Source: Bacteroidales bacterium (GTDB lineage: Bacteria; Bacteroidota; Bacteroidia; Bacteroidales; JAAUTT01). Taken from it: DNA of 27,202 bases. The translations under genes and the position numbers were made by a program. Below, piece by piece: positions 19,854-27,202 of the stretch (position 1 is the stretch's first letter; each line of letters begins with the position of its first letter). The DNA lies in the NCBI GenBank assembly GCA_012031335.1, contig JAAUTT010000001.1, positions 1-27,202 of the forward strand. The letters run 5' to 3'. Below the pieces are notes generated by a model. It was not told where the DNA came from and made no database searches. It worked only from the letters and a program-made list of their open reading frames with translations.

Positions 19854-20590
19854 GACAGGAGCAATTGAGTTAAGATAAGATTAAACAACAGGATTACCAC
19901 ACTACTATATACCACAGCTTTAGTGCTTGATCGTCCAACTTCTATTGCTCCCCCTTCAACGTAATATCCATTGTAAGCTGATACCGATGTTATTATAAAA
20001 GCAAAAACAATTGTTTTCATTATACCATAAGTTACATAATAAGGGATGAAAACATACCGAATACCTTCGAGATATTGTTCGGTGGTAATAATTCCGGTCA
20101 GTTCTCCAACCATCCATCCCCCAGATATTCCGATAAACATACTTATCAGAGTAAGTATCGGATTAAAAAGCACGGCAGAAATGATCTTTGGCAGTATAAG
20201 GTAACTGGCCGAATTTATGCCCATTATTTCAAGCGCGTCAATCTGTTCTGTCACTCTCATCATCCCGATTTCGGAGGAAACACTTGACCCAACCTTACCA
20301 GCCAGTATAAGCGCAACCATAGTTGACGAAAATTCAAGCAGTATGGAGTCGCGGGTAGCCACACCGATGAGATATGTAGGCAGTAGTGGACTGGTTGTAT
20401 TGTAAGCAGTCTGAATTGTAATTACAGCCCCCATAAATGCCGAAATAATAGCCACAATGCCAATTGAGTTTATACCCAGATTCTCAATTTCCCTTAATGT
20501 TTGTTTATAGTACATAATGTGTTTCTCAGGCTTGGAAAACACCTTGAACATTAACAGAAAATAACGGCCTATATGATATAATATGCCCAT
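19850..20590 (-). CDS. MlaE-like ABC transporter permease
   Basis: An intact 246-aa integral membrane protein, the usual MlaE length. It has about five to six membrane segments (GIVAIISAFMGAVITIQTAY, YLILPKIISAVLFNPILTLI, IVFAFIITSVSAYNGY) and the conserved LAGKVGSSVSSEIGMMRVTEQIDAL block, the most diagnostic stretch of the MlaE/YrbE family. It pairs with the ATPase downstream (four-base overlap) to move lipids between the outer and inner membranes. First gene of the pair, transcribed away from the mannose-1-phosphate guanylyltransferase gene across a 136-base divergent spacer. A TAGTTTTG at 20632-20639 reads toward that other gene, and no promoter box is obvious for this one. Confidence 0.93.
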   Translation of the reverse strand: MGILYHIGRYFLLMFKVFSKPEKHIMYYKQTLREIENLGINSIGIVAIISAFMGAVITIQTAYNTTSPLLPTYLIGVATRDSILLEFSSTMVALILAGKVGSSVSSEIGMMRVTEQIDALEIMGINSASYLILPKIISAVLFNPILTLISMFIGISGGWMVGELTGIITTEQYLEGIRYVFIPYYVTYGIMKTIVFAFIITSVSAYNGYYVEGGAIEVGRSSTKAVVYSSVVILLFNLILTQLLLS

Positions 20591-20726
20591 CTTTGTAAAT
20601 TTGATGTAAAATTAAAAATATATCGTCAAATTAGTTTTGACACTTAGTTCGTTCTTCGTAAACTTCGGTAAAAGTTAAGGATAATATACTATTATAACAT
20701 AACAGAAAATTATAAAACTCACTTTC

Positions 20727-21819
20727 ATGAATCAAAACAATTATTGCATTATTATGGCAGGGGGTGTAGGCAGCCGTTTCTGGCCGCTCAGCCGATCCAA
20801 TAAGCCTAAACAATTCCTTGATATTCTGGGTTTGGGAAAATCTTTGATACAACTTACTTACGATCGTTTTAAAAAGATTATTCCCGAAGAAAATATTCTT
20901 ATTGTTGCTCATGAAGACTATGAAGACCTTATTTACGAACATCTGCCGGGTATTAAAAAAGAACAGTTGCTGCTGGAACCCATGCGCAAAAACACAGCGG
21001 TTTGTATAGCATATGCTAATTTCAAAATATTTAAAAACAATCCTAAAGCTAATTTGATTGTAGCACCTTCCGATCATTTAATATTACGTGAAGATGAATT
21101 TCTGGATATTATTCAGTCTGGCCTTGAGTTTACAGCCAGTAATGATGCACTTCTCACAATTGGCATTCAACCCAGCCGTCCGGAAACAGGATATGGTTAT
21201 ATCCAGGCAAACGGAGAAAAGGCTTACAAAGGTAATTCCAATATTCGAAAAGTGAAAACCTTTACCGAAAAGCCCAATATAGAAATGGCGAAGGTGTTTT
21301 TTGAAAGCGGAGAATTTTTCTGGAATTCAGGAATCTTTATCTGGTCTCTCGAATCCATAATGCATTCCTTTGAACTTTATATGCCTGATCTTAACAATCA
21401 GTTTAATGAATCGCTTGATCTATTAAATGATCCAAAAGAAAAGGAATTTGTTGCTAATCTTTATCCAAAATGCAAAAGTATATCGATCGACTATGCCATT
21501 ATGGAAAAAGCAGAAAACGTTTATGTTTTAACTGCTGATTTCGGGTGGTCCGATCTTGGTACCTGGGGCTCACTTTATACTCACCTGGATAAGGATGAGA
21601 ATGAAAATGCCATAACAGGGAATAGTGTATTTCTTTACAACAGTAAAAATTGCATTGTAAACATGCCAGATGACAAACTTGCAGTTCTACATGGACTTGA
21701 GGATTGTATTGTTGTAGAATCGGATGGCATTTTGCTGGTTTTGCAAAAAAGAAGAGGAGCAGAAAATTAAGGACTTTGTAAACGAAGTAAGAATTAAAAA
21801 AGGAGAAGAGTTTATATAA
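20727..21819 (+). CDS. manC: Mannose-1-phosphate guanylyltransferase, one indel near the end
   Basis: 363 aa after repair. It makes GDP-mannose from mannose-1-phosphate and GTP, supplying mannose, fucose and related sugars for surface glycans. The nucleotide-binding signature GGVGSRFWPLSR is at residues 12-23, followed by NKPKQFLDI. Further landmarks are VAPSDHLI, TGYGYIQ, FTEKPN, FFWNSGIFIW, SIDYAIMEKAENV and DFGWSDLGTWGSLY. There is no C-terminal isomerase domain, so it is the single-function form. An extra T in 21739-21742 makes the frame end at 21770; repaired it reads ILLVCKKEEEQKIKDFVNEV and stops at 21819. A strong hairpin terminator follows immediately. It stands alone, convergent with the T9SS operon. 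Confidence 0.94.
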
Positions 21820-21823
21820 AAAG

Positions 21824-21850
21824 AAAGGGAGCTATAAGCTCCCTTTTTTT
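21824..21850. terminator. Strong hairpin terminator between manC and gldN, probably two-way
   Basis: AAAGGGAGCT (21824-21833) pairs perfectly with AGCTCCCTTT (21837-21846) across the loop ATA, then T runs to 21850. The stem has A-rich sequence on its other side, so it should also end transcription of the T9SS operon, whose last gene stops at 21856. Confidence 0.85.
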
Positions 21851-21855
21851 ATATT

Positions 21856-22734
21856 TTAATATTCCCAAAGGTCGTGTTCCACTTCAAACAAGTATTGTTT
21901 AATTCTGTCGGCTTCCAGCAATGCTTCAACTCCGGTAGTATAATCTTCAATGCGTCGGTTGTTGTAAACATTGGATTCTTTGAATATATAACCCGAGAAA
22001 CGTCTTTGCATAAAGAGATCATCAAAGGAAACCTGCTGAGCATCGTTAAACCGTGTGAATACAGGATGACTTGATAAAAGGTTCCTGGCTTCAGGATAAT
22101 ACACCCAAAAAACAGGTTTCATAAGTATTTCAGCTTCATCACCCGATTCAACACTAGCATTCTGTCCTTGTATCTGTCGAGGGTAAACCCTAATCGGGCA
22201 AAGTCCCAGGATGCGAACCTGCATGGTTGAATGCTGTTTATCGAAATACCATTTCTCCTTGATAAGAAGCTTTTTAACCTGTTCAATCTGACGATCCTGT
22301 TTATAAGTGGTATCTTTAGTGTTATTATTGGCATCAACTACCTGAGTTGTTTTTTCAACAGCATCCAGGTTTATATCAATATCAGCCTTGGTCATAGCCA
22401 CCTTAAATTCATCAAACTCACTATTGGGATTATAAACCTGCAGACCTTCATTGTCGATCCCATAAAGTAATAATGACATAAGGCTCATTCTTTCTCCAAT
22501 GGGTTTGGTTGGGAAAATCATCTGTAAATTCATCTTTTCCCTCAGATCGACCATTCTCCACACAATTTTAGACCACATCACATCGGCCTCCCGAACGTCG
22601 GGGTAAGGAACAGGTTTTTTTAAAAGGTATATTTACTTTATCGTAAAACTTCCTTTTTTTACGTCCTGCGCAACCGAACTCGAAATCATACCTGACAGGA
22701 CGATTCCTATCAATAACACAAAAATGTTTTTCAT
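21856..22734 (-). CDS. gldN: Type IX secretion system protein GldN/PorN, two compensating indels
   Basis: 292 aa. Periplasmic component that binds the GldK/PorK outer-membrane ring of the T9SS. The start at 22734 gives the signal peptide MKNIFVLLIGIVLSGM ending near SSVAQ. The conserved GldN opening PVPYPDVREADVMWSKIVWR and the REKMNLQMIFPTKPIGERMS block are both present. A literal reading hits a stop near residue 37. A missing base in the run 22654-22660 and an extra base in the run 22615-22621 cancel out and give KRKFYDKVNIPFKKPVPYP. Without this repair the gene seems to start at an internal Met (22581) with no signal peptide. It lies 21 bases after gldM and is the last gene of the operon, ending at the hairpin terminator. 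Confidence 0.92.
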
Positions 22735-22755
22735 AGGTTATAATATTTGATTATG

Positions 22756-24378
22756 TTAATTAATTTTAAACACTATAGTACCCAATTCACGTACAGAACC
22801 ATCAGGCCCAACAGCCTTAATATCCTCAAAATATACCTTTTGCCCCTTACCCATGTTCCTGATAATATCTAATTGTCCTGGGGTGATTCTGTTTGATTTT
22901 GAAATTTCGTCTTTCACAAAACCTCCCTGGCTTGCAGAAACTTTAAACTCAGTGATCTGAAATTTAAGGTCAAAATCAAAGTTTTCCAGATCAGCTTGAA
23001 CAACTAACTGAGCTGCAAGCAAGTTTTTATCTATTACGCCACCTTTTCTTCCGGCAACCTTACCAACAGGGTCGGGTACTTTTTTAACCCGGAAGTCCAT
23101 GAAACCCATATTTTTCCATTGACCATCTATCTGAGCCTCAACCGTTACAATGGCATTACCCATCATCTTGGGTCGAACAATATAACTGTTGCCAGTTTTA
23201 ACAATACTACCATTAGTAATGGAAGGACGTATTTTATCAGCAGGAACTCCTGCTACCGAAATTTCAACAGGATTATCCACACCCAGATAAAATACATTCA
23301 TCTTAGTAGGCGATATTACTGCTGATGCTTCGGCAACCTGATATTCAGCTTCAAACGGATAAAAAGATTCAATCCCTTCGGGTGATTTAATTTTAACCAA
23401 TCCGCCCCATTTATTGTTACCCTGAGCTCCTCCAGCCCTTTCGTATAATCCACGGCCATTGGGCTGAATTTTTAAGGATTCATAATTCCCGACCATTTTA
23501 TAGCTTATACTTCCATCAGTATTTTTGGTTTGCTCATACCTTCCAACCATAACTTCGGGACTTTGAGTAGTATCGCGTGCTGAAATAAATACTTCAGCCT
23601 GATACTTATTTCCTTTAAGGATATAGTTTGAATTAGTTGTAACAATAGCCTCCAGCTTATTAAATTTGAATGAACCGGCATCAATCTGAGATAATAAGTA
23701 GCGTATCATTTCGGATTCTACGTTACGCACATCACCCTGCATTTTGGACAAAATAGTTGTTACTGCTATAAGTGGTATTTCTCCAAAATGAGCTGATTCC
23801 CATGAATGTTTCACTCCTTCTTCCATGGGGGGATCGTCTGTATTCAGAAGCTTTTCAATGGATACTCTGACATCTTTATCTTCAGGTCGGATCAAAGAAA
23901 GGCAATACTGTTTAAGTTTTACAAATTTTTCATTAATTTCTTTCCCTTTACCATTGTTGAAATCACCTACCATTAAACGTGTTGGAACGTCAGCGTCATC
24001 TTTCGCTTCAACTTTCATTCCTTCAATCTTGTTTTTATCTTTTATGGCTTCAGCATCTTCTCCATCTGCTGTTTTTACAAGTAGCACTTTTACTTCATGC
24101 AGGAAGTTAACTAATTCAGTTGTTCTCTTCCTTATTTCATCGGCCTTTTGTTGCCAAGGTGCAACTTTTGCAGGATTTGAAGCAGAAAGCTTGCTCATAT
24201 CATCATATAAAGACTTATTCTTTTCAGCAAAGTTTTCATTTGTGATAGTTAAACCCTCATCGACGAGTACAAAGGCATTTAGAATGTCCTTTGATACATT
24301 CAGTGCCAGCAAGGCTGTAAGCACTAAATACATCATACCGATCATTTTCTGCCTCGGTGTTTCCTTACCGTGTCCCAT
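22756..24378 (-). CDS. gldM: Type IX secretion system motor/spanning protein GldM/PorM
   Basis: An intact 540-aa protein. One N-terminal membrane helix (MIGMMYLVLTALLALNVS, residues 12-29) follows the short basic MGHGKETPRQK start, and the long remainder is periplasmic: a helical first part, then strand-rich domains such as KMNVFYLGVDNPVEISVAGV, as in the stacked GldM domains that reach GldK. With GldL it forms the proton-driven T9SS motor in the inner membrane. Length and order fit the family. The gene starts inside the end of gldL (14-base overlap) and is followed by gldN after 21 bases. Confidence 0.96.
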   Translation of the reverse strand: MGHGKETPRQKMIGMMYLVLTALLALNVSKDILNAFVLVDEGLTITNENFAEKNKSLYDDMSKLSASNPAKVAPWQQKADEIRKRTTELVNFLHEVKVLLVKTADGEDAEAIKDKNKIEGMKVEAKDDADVPTRLMVGDFNNGKGKEINEKFVKLKQYCLSLIRPEDKDVRVSIEKLLNTDDPPMEEGVKHSWESAHFGEIPLIAVTTILSKMQGDVRNVESEMIRYLLSQIDAGSFKFNKLEAIVTTNSNYILKGNKYQAEVFISARDTTQSPEVMVGRYEQTKNTDGSISYKMVGNYESLKIQPNGRGLYERAGGAQGNNKWGGLVKIKSPEGIESFYPFEAEYQVAEASAVISPTKMNVFYLGVDNPVEISVAGVPADKIRPSITNGSIVKTGNSYIVRPKMMGNAIVTVEAQIDGQWKNMGFMDFRVKKVPDPVGKVAGRKGGVIDKNLLAAQLVVQADLENFDFDLKFQITEFKVSASQGGFVKDEISKSNRITPGQLDIIRNMGKGQKVYFEDIKAVGPDGSVRELGTIVFKIN

Positions 24379-25276
24379 ATATTAAAATCTTAAGACTACC
24401 TTTGGGATTGTTAATAACACTCATAGCAGCCAGCATATTTCCATAAATGGAATTTAGGGAAGCCAGATTTTGACTTAATTGAGAAATCTCCTGTCTGTAT
24501 TTCTGAGTTTCTTCAGCTGATTGTTGGAGATCAGTCATGAGTTTGCCAAAGCCTCCATATAAAGCCTGTGTTTCTTTCAGATGATCGTTTGCACCACGAA
24601 GTTGCAATTCGTATGCAGCATTTAATGCAGAAAGGTTCTTATTTACATTCTCCAACTGACTTCCATAAGCTCTGGAATTTTCAGATATGGAAGTAATGTC
24701 CTGTTTCACACTTTGCGCCAAGGCTCCATAAGATTGGGTTAGTGTTGAAACAGATTCCTGTATCGCCTGATTGGATTGAACAAAGTTATTGGATAGCTGA
24801 CCAACAGAATTGGCGGCGCTTTTTACATTATTCACATATAATGAAGTGGCAGAAGCTGCTTCGGTAAGATCAGAAAGATTTGCAGTAGTGCTGCTTAATT
24901 TTTCAAGGGAGTCACCAAGTCTTTTGAAAGCGGCAGGACCAACATCAGCATTCGAAACAAGATCTTCAAATCGTTCCAAAGTAACCTGACCTGCTTTACC
25001 GGCTTCCTTAATCCCCTCAACTTCATCAGGATCGGTCATGCCGGCTAACTCAGGGTATACCAAAGTCCAGTCGAGTTCTTCGTGTAAAGGTTCAAATGCA
25101 GAAAACATAAATATAATTGCCTCGACAATAAGCCCAAGAGGTAAAAGTATCTGCCAGCCATTCCAGTGCATAATTTTAAAGAGTGCTCCAACAATAACAA
25201 CAGCAGCACCCAAACCATAAAGCTTGGCCATGAAATTTTTCCAGCCAGAACTTTGTACTAATTCAGTAATATTCAT
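24365..25276 (-). CDS. gldL: Type IX secretion system motor protein GldL/PorL
   Basis: 303 aa. Two membrane helices near the N-terminus (FMAKLYGLGAAVVIVGALF about 15-33, and ILLPLGLIVEAIIFMFSAF about 43-61), the second carrying the buried Glu of the proton path, and the conserved HEELDWTLVYPEL after them. The rest is a long cytoplasmic coiled-coil region rich in Gln, Ser and Ala. With GldM it powers the T9SS. The last residues (SLKILIYGTR) run 14 bases into gldM and look unlike a normal end. In a window full of indels the true stop may lie just before the gldM start, for example after an earlier one-base change, giving an end such as LRF. The gap to gldK is 37 bases. Confidence 0.95.
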   Translation of the reverse strand: MNITELVQSSGWKNFMAKLYGLGAAVVIVGALFKIMHWNGWQILLPLGLIVEAIIFMFSAFEPLHEELDWTLVYPELAGMTDPDEVEGIKEAGKAGQVTLERFEDLVSNADVGPAAFKRLGDSLEKLSSTTANLSDLTEAASATSLYVNNVKSAANSVGQLSNNFVQSNQAIQESVSTLTQSYGALAQSVKQDITSISENSRAYGSQLENVNKNLSALNAAYELQLRGANDHLKETQALYGGFGKLMTDLQQSAEETQKYRQEISQLSQNLASLNSIYGNMLAAMSVINNPKGSLKILIYGTR

Positions 25277-25313
25277 AAGTCAAGAATTAAAATAAATCGG
25301 GTAGAGAATTGTT

Positions 25314-26656
25314 TTAATTTTCAGATCCTCCCAGATACGACCGAACACAGCGGAATCCGATATACGATTTTGTGGTGTCCTGATACTCGTATGCTCTTGT
25401 TCCCACTTGCATGTAGTATGCAATATCCTTCCACGATCCACCTCTGATAACTTTTCTTTTCATAACTGCAGGGTCATCAGGACGAGCTTCATATTTATAA
25501 TCCGGGTTTAAATCATGTGTAAAAACGTAAGCCGATTCATCGTATGCATTTGCAGTCCATTCGGCTACGTTGCCAGCCATATCATAAATTCCCCATTCGT
25601 TGGGTTCATATGAACCTACACGAACAGTATGCAATCCACCATCATCGCCATAATTACCTCTTAAAGGTTTAAAGTTTGCAAGAAAGCAACCTTCTCTGTT
25701 TCGGGTGTACATTCCTCCCCATGGATACATAGAGTTTTTCGAGACCGCCACGAGCGGCATATTCCCATTCGGCTTCTATGGGTAGTCGATACTCCTGAAC
25801 ATTGCTTTCGCCATCCTGAGATAAAGCATTATTGAGTGTCATTGTTCTCCAGATACAGAAAGCTCTGGCTTGTTTCCAGGAAACTCCCACAACGGGGTAA
25901 TTATCATAAGACGGATGCCAGAAATACATATTGGCCCAAGGCTCATTATATGAATAAGTAAAATCCGAAACCCATACTAGGGTATCAGGGTATACATTGA
26001 TAACATCGCGCATAATGAAAGAAGAACGATTCTGAACAGCTGCTCTTTCGCCAAGTGCATTGTAAACAAAACCTTCGTATTGCTTGGTGCTGAAATTGTA
26101 GCGATTGGATTTTTTGGCTGCCTGCTGCAGATCTACCCAAAAATATTCGTACATAAGCTTTCGTGTATCAATTTCCTTTCTTCTGTAAAATCTTTCATTA
26201 TCGGGAAGATAAACTTCCTTCAAAACTTCATTTTGTTCTTCGTCGCTGGGATCGATTTCAGTTTCCCAGTTCAGAACAGGTGGCTCGATAGGATTTCCAT
26301 TGTCGTCTTCGGAGATAAGGAATTCTTCGTTGGAATCGCCGAGAAGTTTACGCATAATAGAATCGCGAACCCAGTAAACAAACTGGCGGTATTCGTTATT
26401 TGTAATTTCAGTTTCATCCATCCAGAATGCATCGACCGATACAGTTTTGGCAAGTGATGTCTGAGCCCAGGCAACATCCTGGTCACTGGGGCCCATGTTA
26501 AATTTCCCTTGTGGAACAAATACCATTCCATAAGGATCCGGTTCAAAAATACTTCTTTCTGTCTTGAACTCCGGTCAACTCGCCATTGCCGCCCTGCTTA
26601 CTGCAGCTACTATTCAGGAGAACAAGGATTAAACCTACGAGAAGTAATCTTTTCAT
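25314..26656 (-). CDS. gldK: Type IX secretion system lipoprotein GldK/PorK, two indels
   Basis: 446 aa after repair. Outer-membrane lipoprotein that forms the periplasmic T9SS ring with GldN. ATG 26656 gives MKRLLLVGLILVLLNSSC, a clear lipobox Cys at residue 18. The rest is a formylglycine-generating-enzyme-like (FGE-sulfatase) domain: WMDETEITNNEYRQF, YPVVGVSWKQARAFCIW, RLPIEAEWEYAARGG, DMAGNVAEWTANAYD, KVIRGGSWKD and YIGFRC. In GldK this fold is structural, not enzymatic. One extra base around 26550-26556 separates the lipoprotein start from DPYGMVFVPQG. An extra base in the run 25735-25739 breaks RGGLE from NSMYPWGGMYTRN. Second gene of the operon, 81 bases after porP/sprF. Confidence 0.93.
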
Positions 26657-26737
26657 AACGTTGAGGTGTTTATAGATTGCAACTTCTTATTAATACTATT
26701 GATAATTAAAAATTCTATACTAAAGTTAAATAATTTT

Positions 26738-27202
26738 TTATAAAAACCTAATACTTTTATATTTCTGCGGAACCTTTTCTTTTTTCACTGAGAAGCAATA
26801 CCCCACCATAAACTCGTGAGAACCGCTGCTGTTTTTCCGTATGTCAGAGATAGTAAAGTCGTAGGAATATCCCACCTTCAAACCATTGGATAATTCTATT
26901 CCGAGCATCCCAACAACAGCATCATTAAGTCTGTATGATAACCCTCCCCAAAACCTTTTATTATAGAGAACGCAGCCATTTAAATCTAATTGTGTTGTTT
27001 TGCCATCACTTTTTACAAAAACTGAAGGTTGTAATTCAAACGATGGATTGGGCAATGAAATTGTGTATCCGGTTGTTAAGTAATACTGCCGTGTTAAAAA
27101 CGGTTTTCCTTTTTGATAGTTTAATTCAGCCTGGCGAAGATGCAGCGAAGAAATCCCGAGGTATAATTTTTCAGTTCTGTAAAACAAACCTGCTGAGAAA
27201 TC
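26738..27202 (-). CDS. PorP/SprF-family T9SS outer-membrane protein, C-terminal part (cut by window edge)
   Basis: About 154 residues ending at the stop 26738; the frame is open to the window edge, so the start lies outside. Strand-rich text with GYTISLPNPSFELQPSVFVK, WGGLSYRLNDAVVGMLGIEL and GLKVGYSYDFTISDI, ending in the typical barrel-closing SGSHEFMVGYCFSV plus a basic tail. This is the C-terminal half of the PorP/SprF barrel family, which usually precedes gldK in T9SS loci. It probably helps attach or export T9SS substrates at the outer membrane. A longer homologue outside the window would be about 300 aa. No frame break is seen in this part. Confidence 0.9.
   Translation of the reverse strand, partial: DFSAGLFYRTEKLYLGISSLHLRQAELNYQKGKPFLTRQYYLTTGYTISLPNPSFELQPSVFVKSDGKTTQLDLNGCVLYNKRFWGGLSYRLNDAVVGMLGIELSNGLKVGYSYDFTISDIRKNSSGSHEFMVGYCFSVKKEKVPQKYKSIRFL

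Noticed and set aside
20632..20639. TAGTTTTG as the promoter of manC
   Set aside because: No TTTG at the right spacing and nearly 90 bases from the start codon; too weak to list as a feature.
23825..24385. Plus-strand open frame of 186 codons inside gldM
   Set aside because: Ser/Phe-rich antisense shadow of the intact, well-recognised gldM gene.
539..26656. Mass pseudogenisation, as in a degenerating symbiont
   Set aside because: Broken genes keep all motifs and coding signal after each break, with hardly any internal substitutions to stop codons or large deletions; repair by one base restores full length each time.
1..27202. tRNA, rRNA, CRISPR array, insertion sequence or integration site
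   Set aside because: No cloverleaf-like segment, spaced repeat set, transposase motif or terminal repeat was found; nearly all sequence is accounted for by coding regions.

Overview
This 27.2 kb window comes from a member of the Bacteroidota, most likely Bacteroidales or a close relative. The evidence is a near-complete type IX secretion system (T9SS) core in the canonical porP/sprF-gldK-gldL-gldM-gldN order, a TonB-dependent receptor with an N-terminal carboxypeptidase-regulatory-like domain, DUF3857/transglutaminase, DUF4834 and DUF5723 proteins known mainly from this phylum, AT-rich spacers with few Shine-Dalgarno motifs, and one excellent Bacteroides-type promoter (TTTG-N19-TAnnTTTG).

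Layout. 1-407 (-): 5' part of a GNAT-like acetyltransferase with its promoter. 539-4362 (-): two tandem DUF3857/transglutaminase-fold exported proteins. 4583-6235 (+): a TauE/SafE (TSUP) permease and an exodeoxyribonuclease III. 6260-10162 (-): an exported protein of unknown function, uracil-DNA glycosylase, and a TonB-dependent receptor resembling haem/haemoglobin receptors. 10414-16237 (+): an operon of three uncharacterised envelope proteins (membrane-anchored 908-aa protein, 540-aa lipoprotein, DUF5723 outer-membrane protein). 16301-19099 (+): a small DUF4834 membrane protein and a YfhO-family polytopic membrane protein. 19096-20590 (-): MlaF-like ATPase and MlaE-like permease. 20727-21819 (+): mannose-1-phosphate guanylyltransferase. 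21856-27202 (-): the T9SS core operon, running off the right edge in porP/sprF.

The main oddity is that 12 of the 20 genes recognised here are interrupted by one-base indels, about 28 events in all, mostly in runs of three to eight A or T. They hit unrelated housekeeping genes and T9SS genes alike, and each is repaired by adding or removing one base to give a full-length family-typical protein. I read this as unpolished or low-coverage sequence, not mass pseudogenisation. Coordinates given are those of the reconstructed genes. Some ends, such as the C-terminus of the first DUF3857 protein, are visible only after repair.

Functionally the window is about the cell envelope: protein secretion (T9SS), lipid trafficking (MlaEF), nutrient uptake (TonB receptor), sugar-nucleotide supply (ManC) and several exported proteins of unknown role, with two DNA-repair enzymes (Xth, Ung) between them. 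I see no mobile element, CRISPR array, tRNA or rRNA, and no intergenic stretch longer than 300 bases. The best candidate for something undescribed is the three-gene envelope operon at 10414-16237.
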